26,507 nt of DNA from Flavobacterium sp. (GCA_015478765.1 JADMKR010000113.1:1-26507), one strand, 5' to 3'. Shown: positions 15,527 through 24,172, counted from the stretch's first letter. The notes: generated by a model not told the origin, from the letters alone. Translations and numbers: made by a program.

Positions 15527-16552
15527 ATGAAAAAAATATTTAAATACAAATTATTATTCGCTGCGGCATTGGTGGGAGTTTTCGCATCATGTAGCGATGA
15601 TGAAGATGTAACTTTAGACACTAGATCCGATAAACCTGTCGTCACTATCGATGCAAGTTCATTCACAGTAACCGAAGGCGAAAGCTTTACGGTAAACCTG
15701 ACTTCTGATAAAGCTATCAGTACCGGAATGGACTTTAAGATCGAGCTGGTAGGTGATGAAGGAACCTTTCGCGATTATATCGTTGAAGGTGCTGAAGAAA
15801 CCACTGTTGAAACAGGGGCTGGGATAATCGGACACTGGTTCACTATTCCTGCTTACACTACTACGTACTCAGTTACAATAACTCCAATTGTTGATTTGGA
15901 AGTGGAAGGAACTGAAACGTTTGAATTAGCCCTGACTTCTGCCGTTAACGGACGTGGTTTGGTTGCTGATGATTCAGGTATGATTACCGTTACTGTGAAC
16001 GATTATGTCAGCAATGATGTAGGTGTACGTTTGGTATGGGATCAGAATACCACCGATTGGTTCGGTACGATTCACGAAAGTACATATACGTATATTAATG
16101 CAAGTGGTGTTGCAACTGAAGCTCCCTTCACTGATTACGATTTCGATATCTATGTATTGGATGCAGTTTCTCTTGAAGAAGTTACCGGTTATGGCGGTGC
16201 GACTGGTGACTCTCCTGAAATGACAGTAATCGATGCAGATCTACCTGATGGAGAATACTGGATTGTTGTCGATCTGTTTGATTCTGGTAATGCACCAGCT
16301 GTAGAATTTGAGCACGTAATGTCATTGCAGATTTCTAAATTCGGAAACTGGACTGTTACAGTTCCTGTTGAAGGATACGTTAGCAACTACCCAACTTCTG
16401 CTCCAAGCGGCCTTGCCGGTGGTGAAATGGTTGTTGCGGTGCTTCATAAAACCGGTACTACATATGTATTGGAAAATGAAGCTGGTGACGTACTCGCTCA
16501 AGGGCGTATGGCTTCACTTGCTGGTAAAGTAAAAAGCAAAGTCAGAAAATAA
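15527..16552 (+). CDS. Surface lipoprotein with Calx-beta-like domain, last gene of the Sus-type operon
   Basis: 341-aa lipoprotein with lipobox VFASC (Cys22) followed by SDDEDV, a good match to the acidic surface-localisation signal described for Flavobacteriaceae lipoproteins. Residues about 35-165 form a Calx-beta-like unit (VTIDASSFTVTEGESFTVNL, then VEGTETFELALTSAVNGRG). The C-terminal half (about 170-320) is another beta-rich region with DFDIYVLDA and LPDGEYWIVVDLFDSG, reminiscent of pre-peptidase C-terminal-like folds, but I cannot name it. The tail SLAGKVKSKVRK is basic. It ends just before a very strong terminator. Its role is probably ligand binding alongside SusC/SusD. Confidence 0.8.
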   Translation: MKKIFKYKLLFAAALVGVFASCSDDEDVTLDTRSDKPVVTIDASSFTVTEGESFTVNLTSDKAISTGMDFKIELVGDEGTFRDYIVEGAEETTVETGAGIIGHWFTIPAYTTTYSVTITPIVDLEVEGTETFELALTSAVNGRGLVADDSGMITVTVNDYVSNDVGVRLVWDQNTTDWFGTIHESTYTYINASGVATEAPFTDYDFDIYVLDAVSLEEVTGYGGATGDSPEMTVIDADLPDGEYWIVVDLFDSGNAPAVEFEHVMSLQISKFGNWTVTVPVEGYVSNYPTSAPSGLAGGEMVVAVLHKTGTTYVLENEAGDVLAQGRMASLAGKVKSKVRK

Positions 16553-16570
16553 TTAGTCTGATATTTATTA

Positions 16571-16600
16571 AAGGCTGCCCAATTGGGCAGCCTTTTTTAT
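16571..16600 (+). terminator. Perfect palindromic terminator of the Sus-type operon
   Basis: AAGGCTGCCC and GGGCAGCCTT (16571-16580 and 16585-16594) form a 10-bp GC-rich stem around AATT, followed by a T-run (TTTTTTAT). It separates the operon from the porin gene and its own promoter. Confidence 0.92.
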
Positions 16601-16633
16601 TTGTACCGGTAGCCTTGTTACTTCCTAATTGCG

Positions 16634-16641
16634 TATTTTTG
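16634..16641 (+). promoter_or_regulatory. -7 box of the porin gene
   Basis: TATTTTTG matches TAnnTTTG and lies 16 nt before the ATG at 16658. A TTG at 16615-16617 is 16 nt upstream, short of the best spacing seen here. Confidence 0.55.
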
Positions 16642-16657
16642 CGTCGAAGTTTATTCT

Positions 16658-18589
16658 ATGATCCGCATTTGTGTATTTTTTATATTCCTTTTTGCCAACT
16701 CCACATTTGGTCAGGATGATGGTTTGGTCGTAAAGAAACCAGGTGATGAAGCGACTGCGACCGGGCCTGTAAAAGGAACCATTGATCAGTACCGCATCAT
16801 CACGCTCGAAAAAGATACTACCTACGTAGATACTTCACTCCACATCGCTAAGGAGTATCGTTTCAATTACCTGCGACGCGATACCTTCGGACTTCTGCCT
16901 TTTCCCAACGAAGGCCAGCCATATAATCATCTGAAAGCTCCAATACAACACCGCACTGCATTTCCGGAACTCGGATATGACGCAAAGCAGTTCTTTTATA
17001 TGAAAGCCCGTGATATAAACTATTATTCGGTGGCCACGCCGCTGACAGAATTGTATTTTAAGACGGTTATGGAGCAGGGACAAATGCTCGACGCTTTTTT
17101 AACGCTAAATACTTCCGAGCGACTAAATTTTTCAGTTGCATACAAAGGCTTAAGATCGCTGGGTAAATATATCAATCAGTTGTCAAGTGCCGGTAATTTT
17201 CGTTTTACGACAAGTTATAGTACAGTCGGGAAACGCTATACCATGAACGGACATTTTACCGCGCAGGATCTCTCAAACGGGGAAAATGGAGGCATAACCA
17301 ACGTCGGTAATTTTACGGGTGACAATGAAGATTTTAAAAACCGTGTCCGACTTAATGTTTACCTGCGCGATGCCACATCTTTCTTGAAAGGCAACCGCTA
17401 TTTCATAGATCACAGTTTCCGCTTCAATAGCAAAGAAAAAAACAATAACCTCTACCTGACTCATCAGTTTAATTATGAGCATAAGTTTTTTAGTTATAAA
17501 CAGGCAACATTAACTACAGCACTCGACGATAATCAAGGTACGATTCAGCGATTTGGTACAGCATTCGTCAACGGTAACATCAACGACGAAACCCGATATA
17601 ACAGAATGTATAATAAAGTGGGCGCCGTGTACGAAAACACAACACTGGGCCGATTTACATTTTTTGCAGAAGACTTCCGGTACAATTATTATTTTGACAA
17701 AATTAGAATTTTGAACGGTGAAGTATTGGCGGGCGTTCTGCAGGATCGCATCAATACAGTAGGTGGCCAGTACGAATATCGCCGGAATCGCTGGCGCGGA
17801 AAGTTCACCGCGATTAATTCACTGTCAGATCAGTCTCTTTCACAATTGGAAGGCAACATGGAATTTTCGATTAATGAACGGAATCGTTTGTCGCTGCAAT
17901 ATCAAAAACTCAATAAACTGCCAGACCACCTATATAATCTACATCAAAGCAGTTACGTTGGTTATAATTGGGCAAATGGTTTTAAAAATGAGAAATTCAA
18001 CAACTTTGCTGCCCAGGCAACTACCCAATGGTTTACTGCGCAATTGCGGTACTCGGTTATCAATGACCTGCTTTACTATAGCGACGATGCAGTTGATCTC
18101 AACCAACAAATTGTAACTCCAAAGCAATACGAAGCAACAATCAATTACCTGTCGCTGGAACTGCGTCGCGAATTCCGATTTCGAAAGTTCGCACTCGATA
18201 ATACCGTGCTTTACCAACAAACCGAACAATCCCAGGATATTCTGAACACGCCCAAGTTCGTGACTCGAAATACGCTGTATTTCAGTGACTATTTCTTCAA
18301 GCGCGCATTATACCTGCAAACCGGCGTGATTTTCAATTATTTCACTGAATATTATGCCAACGATTACAATCCGATTATAGGTGACTTTTTTGTGCAAAAT
18401 CAAACAAAAATCGGCGGATTCCCCACATTCGATTTTTTTGTAAACGCCCGCATTCAGCAAACACGCATCTTCATAAAGGCCGAGCATTTCAATTCAGCAT
18501 GGACTGGCAACAATTTTTTTTCGACTCCTAACCAGCCATATCGCGACTTTATTGTCCGTTTCGGATTAGTGTGGAATTTTTTCCAGTAA
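16658..18589 (+). CDS. Putative outer-membrane porin (Porin_10-like)
   Basis: 643-aa protein with a signal peptide (MIRICVFFIFLFANSTFGQ) and, from about residue 100 on, alternating polar and aromatic residues ending in FIVRFGLVWNFFQ, as expected for a beta-barrel with a C-terminal aromatic. The N-terminal part with ITLEKDTTYVDTSLHIAKEY and DTFGLLPFPNEGQPYNHL is what I recall from the Bacteroidota putative porin family (Porin_10); this is recognition from memory. The substrate is unknown. The gene has its own promoter and no terminator hairpin of standard type; structured repeat copy A lies directly behind its stop. Confidence 0.8.
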   Translation: MIRICVFFIFLFANSTFGQDDGLVVKKPGDEATATGPVKGTIDQYRIITLEKDTTYVDTSLHIAKEYRFNYLRRDTFGLLPFPNEGQPYNHLKAPIQHRTAFPELGYDAKQFFYMKARDINYYSVATPLTELYFKTVMEQGQMLDAFLTLNTSERLNFSVAYKGLRSLGKYINQLSSAGNFRFTTSYSTVGKRYTMNGHFTAQDLSNGENGGITNVGNFTGDNEDFKNRVRLNVYLRDATSFLKGNRYFIDHSFRFNSKEKNNNLYLTHQFNYEHKFFSYKQATLTTALDDNQGTIQRFGTAFVNGNINDETRYNRMYNKVGAVYENTTLGRFTFFAEDFRYNYYFDKIRILNGEVLAGVLQDRINTVGGQYEYRRNRWRGKFTAINSLSDQSLSQLEGNMEFSINERNRLSLQYQKLNKLPDHLYNLHQSSYVGYNWANGFKNEKFNNFAAQATTQWFTAQLRYSVINDLLYYSDDAVDLNQQIVTPKQYEATINYLSLELRREFRFRKFALDNTVLYQQTEQSQDILNTPKFVTRNTLYFSDYFFKRALYLQTGVIFNYFTEYYANDYNPIIGDFFVQNQTKIGGFPTFDFFVNARIQQTRIFIKAEHFNSAWTGNNFFSTPNQPYRDFIVRFGLVWNFFQ

Positions 18590-18592
18590 TTT

Positions 18593-18695
18593 GGGCGTGT
18601 TCCGGGCTGTCCGTTATAGCTTTTTTGCTTTCATGACAGTCGTGAATTCAAAAACCTTCTTCGGCAAAAAAGGCTGCCACTGCCATCCCGCACGC
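18593..18695 (-). repeat. Structured dispersed repeat, copy A
   Basis: Read on the minus strand it begins GCGTGCGGGATGGCAGTGG and ends with CACGCCC, framed by a GCGTG/CACGC helix. An inner 8-bp stem, TTTTTTGC with GCAAAAAA (plus-strand 18621-18628 and 18664-18671), carries a long loop. The third helix seen in copies B and C is missing or much reduced. The shared words GCAGCC, AAAAGCTATA and ACAGCC link it to copy B. It starts 3 nt after the porin stop codon and points toward it. Confidence 0.75.
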
Positions 18696-18725
18696 AGTCC
18701 CAACTAAATTTAAAATTGGATTACC

Positions 18726-18733
18726 TATATTTG
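18726..18733 (+). promoter_or_regulatory. -7 box of the cystathionine beta-synthase-like gene
   Basis: TATATTTG matches TAnnTTTG, 26 nt before the ATG at 18760. No -33 element at a normal distance is clear. It lies just outside repeat copy A. Confidence 0.5.
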
Positions 18734-18759
18734 CACCACATTAAAAAGCGACTTTTAAA

Positions 18760-20124
18760 ATGATGAATTACGCAGAAAATATTCTTGGAACCATTGGAAA
18801 TACTCCGTTGGTGAAATTAAATAAAGTGATAGCAGGTATAGATGCTCTGGTTTTGGCGAAAGTGGAAACTTTTAATCCAGGAAGTTCGGTAAAAGACCGG
18901 ATGGCCGTCAAAATGGTCGAGGACGCAGAAGCCGACGGCCGATTAAAACCAGGCGGAACCATCATCGAAGGCACTTCGGGCAACACGGGTATGGGCCTTG
19001 CCTTGGCCGCTATCGTGAAAGGCTACAAGCTAATCTGCGTGATTACCGATAAGCAATCAAAAGAAAAAATGGACATCCTTCGTGCCGTTGGCGCCGAAGT
19101 GGTCGTGTGTCCTACCGATGTCGAGCCTACCGATCCACGCTCATATTACTCGGTGTCAAAACGTTTGGGTGAAGAGACGCCAAATTCCTGGTATGTCAAT
19201 CAGTATGACAATCCGTCGAATGCTATCGCGCATTACGAACAAACCGGTCCGGAGATATGGGAACAAACTGATGGAAAAGTCACCCACTTTGTTGTTGGCG
19301 TGGGTACGGGCGGCACCATTTCCGGTGTTGCAAAATACCTAAAGGAGAAAAATCCAAATGTAAAAATTTGGGGTGTCGATACCTATGGCTCGGTTTTTAA
19401 AAAATATCATGAAACCGGTGTCTTCGACGAGAACGAAGTATACTCTTATGTTACCGAGGGAATCGGCGAGGATATTTTGCCAAAAAATGTCGACTTCTCG
19501 CTTATTGACGGTTTTACAAAAGTAACCGATAAGGATGCTGCGGTCTATACCAGAAGAATCGCGCAGGAAGAAGGGATTTTTGTGGGAAATTCAGCCGGAT
19601 CATGCATCAAAGGTTTATTGCAGTTAAAAGATAAATTTACTCCTGATGACGTAATCGTGGTATTATTTCATGACTCGGGCAGCCGATATGTAGGTAAAAT
19701 GTTCAACGATGACTGGATGCGTGAAAAAGGCTACCTGGAATCGGACATCAAAGTGGCAGCCGACCTGATCAAGGAACATATTCATTTACCGCTTATAGTG
19801 GCGCGTACCGAAGAACTGGTTTCTCACGTAATTGAAAGAATGCGGAAGTATGACATTTCTCAAATTCCGGTTATCGACATAAATGGGTTCGCTGGATCGG
19901 TGGATGAAAACGACCTTTTGCAAAACTATAGCTCAAACCCGGATTTTGTATATAAGCCGGTTCGTGAGGTTATGGGCAAACCGTATCCGATGATCGATCA
20001 ATCTGCTCCAGTGTCTGATGTTACTGCATTATTTAGCGAAGGTCATCAGGGGGTCCTTATCAACTTGGGTGGTGGCAAACATCATATCATTACGAAACAC
20101 GATGTCATTTCGGCGATTAAATAA
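18760..20124 (+). CDS. Cystathionine beta-synthase-like PLP enzyme with C-terminal CBS pair
   Basis: 454-aa cytosolic fold-type II PLP enzyme. The PLP lysine is K45 in NPGSSVKDRMAVKM. EGTSGNTGMGLA binds the substrate carboxylate, and VGVGTGGTISGVAKYL is the phosphate loop. The segment HDSGSRYVGKMFNDDWM resembles the end of the catalytic core in cystathionine beta-synthases rather than simple cysteine synthases. Two CBS motifs follow (about 345-454, LIVARTEELVSHVIERM and SQIPVIDINGFAGSVDENDLL), which in relatives bind adenosyl ligands. The likely reaction is condensation of serine or O-acetylserine with homocysteine or sulfide; the sequence does not settle which. There is no haem-binding N-terminal extension. 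Met1 and Met2 are both possible starts. Confidence 0.88.
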   Translation: MMNYAENILGTIGNTPLVKLNKVIAGIDALVLAKVETFNPGSSVKDRMAVKMVEDAEADGRLKPGGTIIEGTSGNTGMGLALAAIVKGYKLICVITDKQSKEKMDILRAVGAEVVVCPTDVEPTDPRSYYSVSKRLGEETPNSWYVNQYDNPSNAIAHYEQTGPEIWEQTDGKVTHFVVGVGTGGTISGVAKYLKEKNPNVKIWGVDTYGSVFKKYHETGVFDENEVYSYVTEGIGEDILPKNVDFSLIDGFTKVTDKDAAVYTRRIAQEEGIFVGNSAGSCIKGLLQLKDKFTPDDVIVVLFHDSGSRYVGKMFNDDWMREKGYLESDIKVAADLIKEHIHLPLIVARTEELVSHVIERMRKYDISQIPVIDINGFAGSVDENDLLQNYSSNPDFVYKPVREVMGKPYPMIDQSAPVSDVTALFSEGHQGVLINLGGGKHHIITKHDVISAIK

Positions 20125-20205
20125 CAGACGCTGAATTTCAAAAAAAAATTTCAGATTCCAAAATTCAACTTTGGAGCCTGGAATTTTTTATTTATTGGAG
20201 TTCCC

Positions 20206-20322
20206 GCGTGAAGGATGGAAGCGGCAGCCTTTTACGCAGCGCAGCGCAGTAAAAGCTATAGCATACAGCCTGACGGCGGAAGATGGGTTTTTTAATTGGC
20301 ACGGCATGATCCGCCGGCACGC
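20206..20322 (+). repeat. Structured dispersed repeat, copy B
   Basis: It begins GCGTGAAGGATGGAAGCGG and ends CACGCCC. The closing helix is GCGTG (20206-20210) with CACGC (20318-20322). The second helix is TTTTAC (20230-20235) with GTAAAA (20249-20254). The third helix is CGGCGGA (20274-20280) with TCCGCCG (20310-20316). Together these make a three-way junction. The words GCAGCC and ACAGCCTGACGGCG are shared with the other copies. Confidence 0.8.
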
Positions 20323-20347
20323 CCAAAAGATAATATCTTAAAGTGCA

Positions 20348-20401
20348 AAATTCCAAATTCCAAATTCCAAAATCCTAACCCCTAACCCCTAACTCCTAAA
20401 C
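20348..20401 (+). repeat. Heptanucleotide tandem arrays beside copy B
   Basis: AAATTCC occurs three times in tandem (20348-20368). After a 5-nt break come CCTAACC twice, CCTAACT and a decayed CCTAAAC (20374-20401). Both arrays have a period of exactly 7 nt. Confidence 0.85.
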
Positions 20402-20470
20402 CAAAAATATTCTCAATACATTTCTTTTTTTTGTAATTTAGAGTCATCTACGCCATACAAATCCAATCGA

Positions 20471-21760
20471 ATGAAAGAAGATTTCCTGCATTACCTGTGG
20501 AGGTTTAAAAAATTTCCGCTTACCAATCTAAAAACAACGGCTGGTGAAGAGTTAGTGATTGTTGCCATAGGAGATTACCTGCAACGGTCGGGTCCCGATT
20601 TCTTCAACGCGCAAATTCTTCTCAATGGCCAGAAATGGGCCGGAAATGTCGAAATACATATAAAGTCATCCGACTGGTACCTGCACAATCATCACCTTGA
20701 CCCGGCTTACGACAATGTGATCCTGCATATTGTATGGGATCATGATACCGATGTTGTCAGAAGCAACAATAGCCCGATTCCCGTACTGGAGTTAAATACT
20801 TATGTAGACGCCGCTCTTGTCGAAAGATATGAGCAGCTTTGCATACGAAAATCGTGGCTATACTGTGAAAATCAATTGCCGGACGTCGATTTGTTCATAA
20901 AGGCGAATTGGCTTGAGAGGCTTTTCTACGAGCGGCTCGAATCTAAATCATTGCCCATCTTTGAACTTGCAGATGAAACCGGCCGGGATTGGGAAGCTGT
21001 ACTTTTTTATTTGTTGGCGCGAAATTTCGGACTTAATGCCAATGGCGAAGCTTTTTTTAATGCCGCTCATACCGTTTCTTACCCAATTGTTCGCCGAGAG
21101 GCAGCGTCAGCCACCAGTATCGAAGCACTGTTATTTGGAACTTCGGGATTACTCAACACTCCGATCGAGGATAGTTATGGGCAAATATTACAACAGGAGT
21201 TTTCTTATTTTGTCAAAAAATACAATTTGAATGATTCTATAGATTTTCCGGTCGAATTTTTTAAGCATCGTCCCGATAACTTTCCCACGATCAGGCTTTC
21301 CCAACTGGCCAATCTTTACCATTCGCATAAGAATCTTTTCAGCGAGATCATCGATGTTCAATCAATGTCCGATTTATATAAATTGTTCCAGATCGGTACC
21401 GGTGAGTATTGGGAAACGCATTATCAGTTCGATCGTTTGAGTCCGCCGAAGAAGAAAAACCTCTCTCGCAAGTTCATTGATCTGCTGTTTGTTAACACTG
21501 TTTTGCCACTGCGTTTCGCCTATTCCAAAAGTCGCGGTGAGATGGATGAAGTGGCCATCAATATGATTGCTACAGTAGCTGCAGAGCAAAATGTGATTGT
21601 CGAGCGATTTGCACGCTGCGGTTTGACAGCCCGAAATGCGGCAGATTCACAGGCACTGCTGCAACTTAAAAAGCAGTATTGCGATAAGGGTCTTTGTTTG
21701 CAGTGTGCCATTGGAATAGAAACGCTGAAGTCGACCGCAATGCTGGCTAAATCTTCGTAA
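20471..21760 (+). CDS. DUF2851 family protein
   Basis: 429-aa soluble protein with no signal peptide or membrane helix. The N-terminal region carries the family's marker stretch, GDYLQRSGPDFFNAQILLNG followed by WAGNVEIHIKSSDWYLHNHH and a DNVILHIVWDHD segment, with several His and Asp that look like a metal or nuclease-type site. Near the C-terminus, QYCDKGLCLQCAIG holds three cysteines (C-x4-C-x2-C), possibly a metal ligand set. DUF2851 is common in Bacteroidota and has no established function that I know of. The next three genes follow in the same direction with gaps of about 20-25 nt, so it may lead an operon. Confidence 0.85.
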   Translation: MKEDFLHYLWRFKKFPLTNLKTTAGEELVIVAIGDYLQRSGPDFFNAQILLNGQKWAGNVEIHIKSSDWYLHNHHLDPAYDNVILHIVWDHDTDVVRSNNSPIPVLELNTYVDAALVERYEQLCIRKSWLYCENQLPDVDLFIKANWLERLFYERLESKSLPIFELADETGRDWEAVLFYLLARNFGLNANGEAFFNAAHTVSYPIVRREAASATSIEALLFGTSGLLNTPIEDSYGQILQQEFSYFVKKYNLNDSIDFPVEFFKHRPDNFPTIRLSQLANLYHSHKNLFSEIIDVQSMSDLYKLFQIGTGEYWETHYQFDRLSPPKKKNLSRKFIDLLFVNTVLPLRFAYSKSRGEMDEVAINMIATVAAEQNVIVERFARCGLTARNAADSQALLQLKKQYCDKGLCLQCAIGIETLKSTAMLAKSS

Positions 21761-21784
21761 ATTTAACCCCAAATCGACAGTATA

Positions 21785-22012
21785 ATGAGACCAGTTATCC
21801 GCCTTAAATATTTTTTCGAGAAGTATGGCTTTCACGTATCGTCGCGATTGGCCGATCGGTTGGGAATGCGTGCCACCAATGTCCGGCTTTTCTTCATTTA
21901 TATTTCTTTTGTCACCGCCGGCCTCTGGTTTGGCGTATATCTTACGCTCGCTTTTTGGTTAAAGCTGAAAGATTTGGTCAGGGCCAAGCGGAGTTCTGTG
22001 TTCGATTTATAA
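21785..22012 (+). CDS. Small PspC-domain membrane protein
   Basis: 75-aa protein with one strong membrane segment (about 34-60, VRLFFIYISFVTAGLWFGVYLT in two overlapping parts), preceded by SSRLADRLGMRATNVRLFF, the short amphipathic region typical of PspC domains. PspC proteins are linked to the envelope stress response through PspA; in Flavobacteriaceae short stand-alone copies are common and mostly untested. It is 24 nt behind the DUF2851 gene and 24 nt ahead of the HhH gene. Confidence 0.8.
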   Translation: MRPVIRLKYFFEKYGFHVSSRLADRLGMRATNVRLFFIYISFVTAGLWFGVYLTLAFWLKLKDLVRAKRSSVFDL

Positions 22013-22036
22013 CCACTCAATTTAATACACGCCAAA

Positions 22037-22897
22037 ATGAAAAGTCCAAGCCTGAAATTATTATTCACCTACACCGCAGCGCAACGGCGGGGATTGCTAC
22101 TTCTGACTTCGATTCTACTGCTGATGCAAGTCCTGCATTTTATCGATTTGCGTCCGACATCTGAAAACTCTCCCGAGAGGATGAACTGGCTTGCATTGCA
22201 GCCGAAAATCGATTCCATGAAATCGGCCACCAGGGAAATTCGCCAAATTTACCCGTTTAATCCAAACTTCATAACCGACTTCAAAGGTTATACCCTCGGA
22301 TTATCGGTTGCCGAGATTGACAGGTTGCATGCGTTTCGAAAACAGAATCGGTATGTGAATTCGGCTGCCGAATTTCAGCAGGTGACCAAGGTGTCCGATT
22401 CACTGTTGGCGACCCTATCGCCGTTTTTTAAGTTCCCCGACTGGGTGACAAACAGGAAGCCGTCGCCCAAATTTCAGTATCGGAGCCCTGAAAAAATCGT
22501 AGTAACCGACATTAACAATGCTACGGCCGAAGATCTGATAAAAGTGTACGGGATTGGCCCCGCGCTTTCGGAGCGGATCCTTAAAATGAGGTCGTCCCTG
22601 GGAGGCTTTGTTGATATGAAACAAATGGCAGATGTTTGGGGATTATCGCCCGAAGTCATTGAGAATCTGATGGTGCACTTTACTGTCAGCAAATTGCCCG
22701 ATATTAATAAAATTCAAATAAATTCTGCTTCGATCAAAGAACTTGCGCAGTTTCCCTATTTCCGATATGCTTTGGCGAAGCAGATCGTAACGTACCGAAG
22801 CATGAATGGTGACATAAAAAACGCAGCCGATTTAACGAAAATTAAGGGTTTCCCGGTAGAAAAAGCCGACATAATTGCCTTATATTTGGAATTCTAA
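22037..22897 (+). CDS. Membrane-anchored helix-hairpin-helix (ComEA-like) protein
   Basis: 286-aa protein with a membrane helix at about 18-36 (GLLLLTSILLLMQVLHFIDL) and a large C-terminal part, probably outside the cytosol, with helix-hairpin-helix motifs. The first is around 70-135 (LSVAEIDRLHAFRKQNRYVN). The second is about 158-215 (DINNATAEDLIKVYGIGPAL). The third is about 228-286 (INSASIKELAQFPYFRYALA and GFPVEKADIIALYL). These motifs bind DNA backbone non-specifically, as in ComEA, the DNA receptor of competence. In this position I can only infer DNA binding; a role in uptake is possible but not shown by neighbours. Confidence 0.85.
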   Translation: MKSPSLKLLFTYTAAQRRGLLLLTSILLLMQVLHFIDLRPTSENSPERMNWLALQPKIDSMKSATREIRQIYPFNPNFITDFKGYTLGLSVAEIDRLHAFRKQNRYVNSAAEFQQVTKVSDSLLATLSPFFKFPDWVTNRKPSPKFQYRSPEKIVVTDINNATAEDLIKVYGIGPALSERILKMRSSLGGFVDMKQMADVWGLSPEVIENLMVHFTVSKLPDINKIQINSASIKELAQFPYFRYALAKQIVTYRSMNGDIKNAADLTKIKGFPVEKADIIALYLEF

Positions 22898-22917
22898 AAT
22901 TTTGAACAGAATTATAC

Positions 22918-24087
22918 ATGAGATTAGCATATTTTTCAGAAGAGCACGAATCGTTCAGACAGAGTTTAAAAGACTTTTTACAGAAAGAAGTTGTGCCGCA
23001 TATTGAAAAATGGGAGGAAACCGGGACAATTGATCGTTTCATCTGGAAAAAATTTGGCGATATGGGTTTCTTTGGGATTAACTATCCGGAGGCCTATGGC
23101 GGACTCAATTTAGATTTGTTTTACACGGTTATTTTCCTGGAAGAACTTCAAAAAATCAAATCGTCGGGTTTTGCCGCGGCAATGTGGGCGCATGCGTATT
23201 TGGCGATGACGCACCTGAACGCGGAAGGCGATGAGAGGATAAAGAGAGACTATCTAGCACCTAGCATTTCGGGCGATAAAATCGGCGCGTTATGCATCAC
23301 CGAGCCTTTTGGCGGAAGCGATGTTGCGGGTATGAAAACGACGGCCGTAAAAAAAGGTGATACCTATATTATAAACGGATCGAAAACATTCATTACAAAT
23401 GGAATGTACGCCGATTATTATATTGTTGCCGCCAAAACCAGTCCGGAGCTCGGGAACAAAGGAATTAGTATTTTTTTAGTGGATACAAATCTCAAAGGAG
23501 TATCGGCCACCAAGTTGGATAAATTAGGTTGGAGAGCATCGGATACTGCCGAAATTGCATTTGACAATGTTGAGATCGGAGCCGAAAATTTAATGGGTGA
23601 GGAAGGCAAAGGCTTTCCGTATATCATGCAGCATTTCGCATTTGAACGACTTATTATGGCAATCAATGCGCACGCGCGGGCTGAATATGCATTGGATTAT
23701 ACAATCGACTATATGTCTACTCGTGAGGCTTTTGGGTCGAAAATCAACAAGTTCCAGGCTTTGAGACATACCATGGTCGAACATGCCACCGATGTCGCGC
23801 ACTGCAAATTATTCAATTATGATGCGATGGCGAGACTTAACCAAGGCGAATATGTGGTTAAGGAAGCCAGTATGGCAAAATTGAAATCGACCAAGGTTGC
23901 TGATGAGACGATTTACAGTTGCTTGCAAATGCTGGGCGGATATGGTTATATGGAAGAATATCCGTTGGCACGTTTGATGCGAGACAGCCGTTTGGGTCCT
24001 ATTGGTGGCGGAACGTCGGAAATCATGAAAGAAATCTTGTCAAAAATGATTATTGACAAGCAAAATTATAAGCCGGCGGTGAAATAG
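22918..24087 (+). CDS. Acyl-CoA dehydrogenase, isovaleryl-/long-chain-like active site
   Basis: 389-aa FAD enzyme that introduces a 2,3 double bond in acyl-CoA. Signatures are ALCITEPFGGSDVAGMKTTA (FAD and substrate contacts), FITNGMYADYYIVAAKT, LGWRASDTAEIAFDNVEIG and the C-terminal QMLGGYGYMEEYPLARLMRD. In the C-terminal IGGGTSEIM, the position of the usual catalytic Glu (YEGT in medium-chain enzymes) is Gly364. The alternative base seen in isovaleryl- and long-chain enzymes is probably Glu243 in HFAFERLIM. Substrate therefore could be branched-chain or long-chain acyl-CoA. It ends the run of four co-directional genes and is followed by a terminator. Confidence 0.9.
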   Translation: MRLAYFSEEHESFRQSLKDFLQKEVVPHIEKWEETGTIDRFIWKKFGDMGFFGINYPEAYGGLNLDLFYTVIFLEELQKIKSSGFAAAMWAHAYLAMTHLNAEGDERIKRDYLAPSISGDKIGALCITEPFGGSDVAGMKTTAVKKGDTYIINGSKTFITNGMYADYYIVAAKTSPELGNKGISIFLVDTNLKGVSATKLDKLGWRASDTAEIAFDNVEIGAENLMGEEGKGFPYIMQHFAFERLIMAINAHARAEYALDYTIDYMSTREAFGSKINKFQALRHTMVEHATDVAHCKLFNYDAMARLNQGEYVVKEASMAKLKSTKVADETIYSCLQMLGGYGYMEEYPLARLMRDSRLGPIGGGTSEIMKEILSKMIIDKQNYKPAVK

Positions 24088-24137
24088 GGAGTTAGGAAAA
24101 AGGAAATAGTACAATTACATTTCGCATGTATATATTT

Positions 24138-24172
24138 AGGACAAACTGGCTTTTGCTTGTTTTGTCCTTTTT
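24138..24172 (+). terminator. Terminator of the acyl-CoA dehydrogenase gene
   Basis: AGGACAAA (24138-24145) pairs with TTTGTCCT (24161-24168), 15-nt loop, followed by a T-run. Confidence 0.7.

Larger units (their letters stand above)
20125..20470. other. 346-nt gene-free stretch with repeats
   Basis: No coding frame is convincing. From left to right it holds a small A/T-rich hairpin (TCCAAA 20157-20162 with TTTGGA 20170-20175, then a T-run after GGAA) that may terminate the upstream gene, structured repeat copy B, a heptanucleotide array, and a weak -7-like TAATTTAG (20434-20441) 29 nt before the next gene. Confidence 0.7.
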
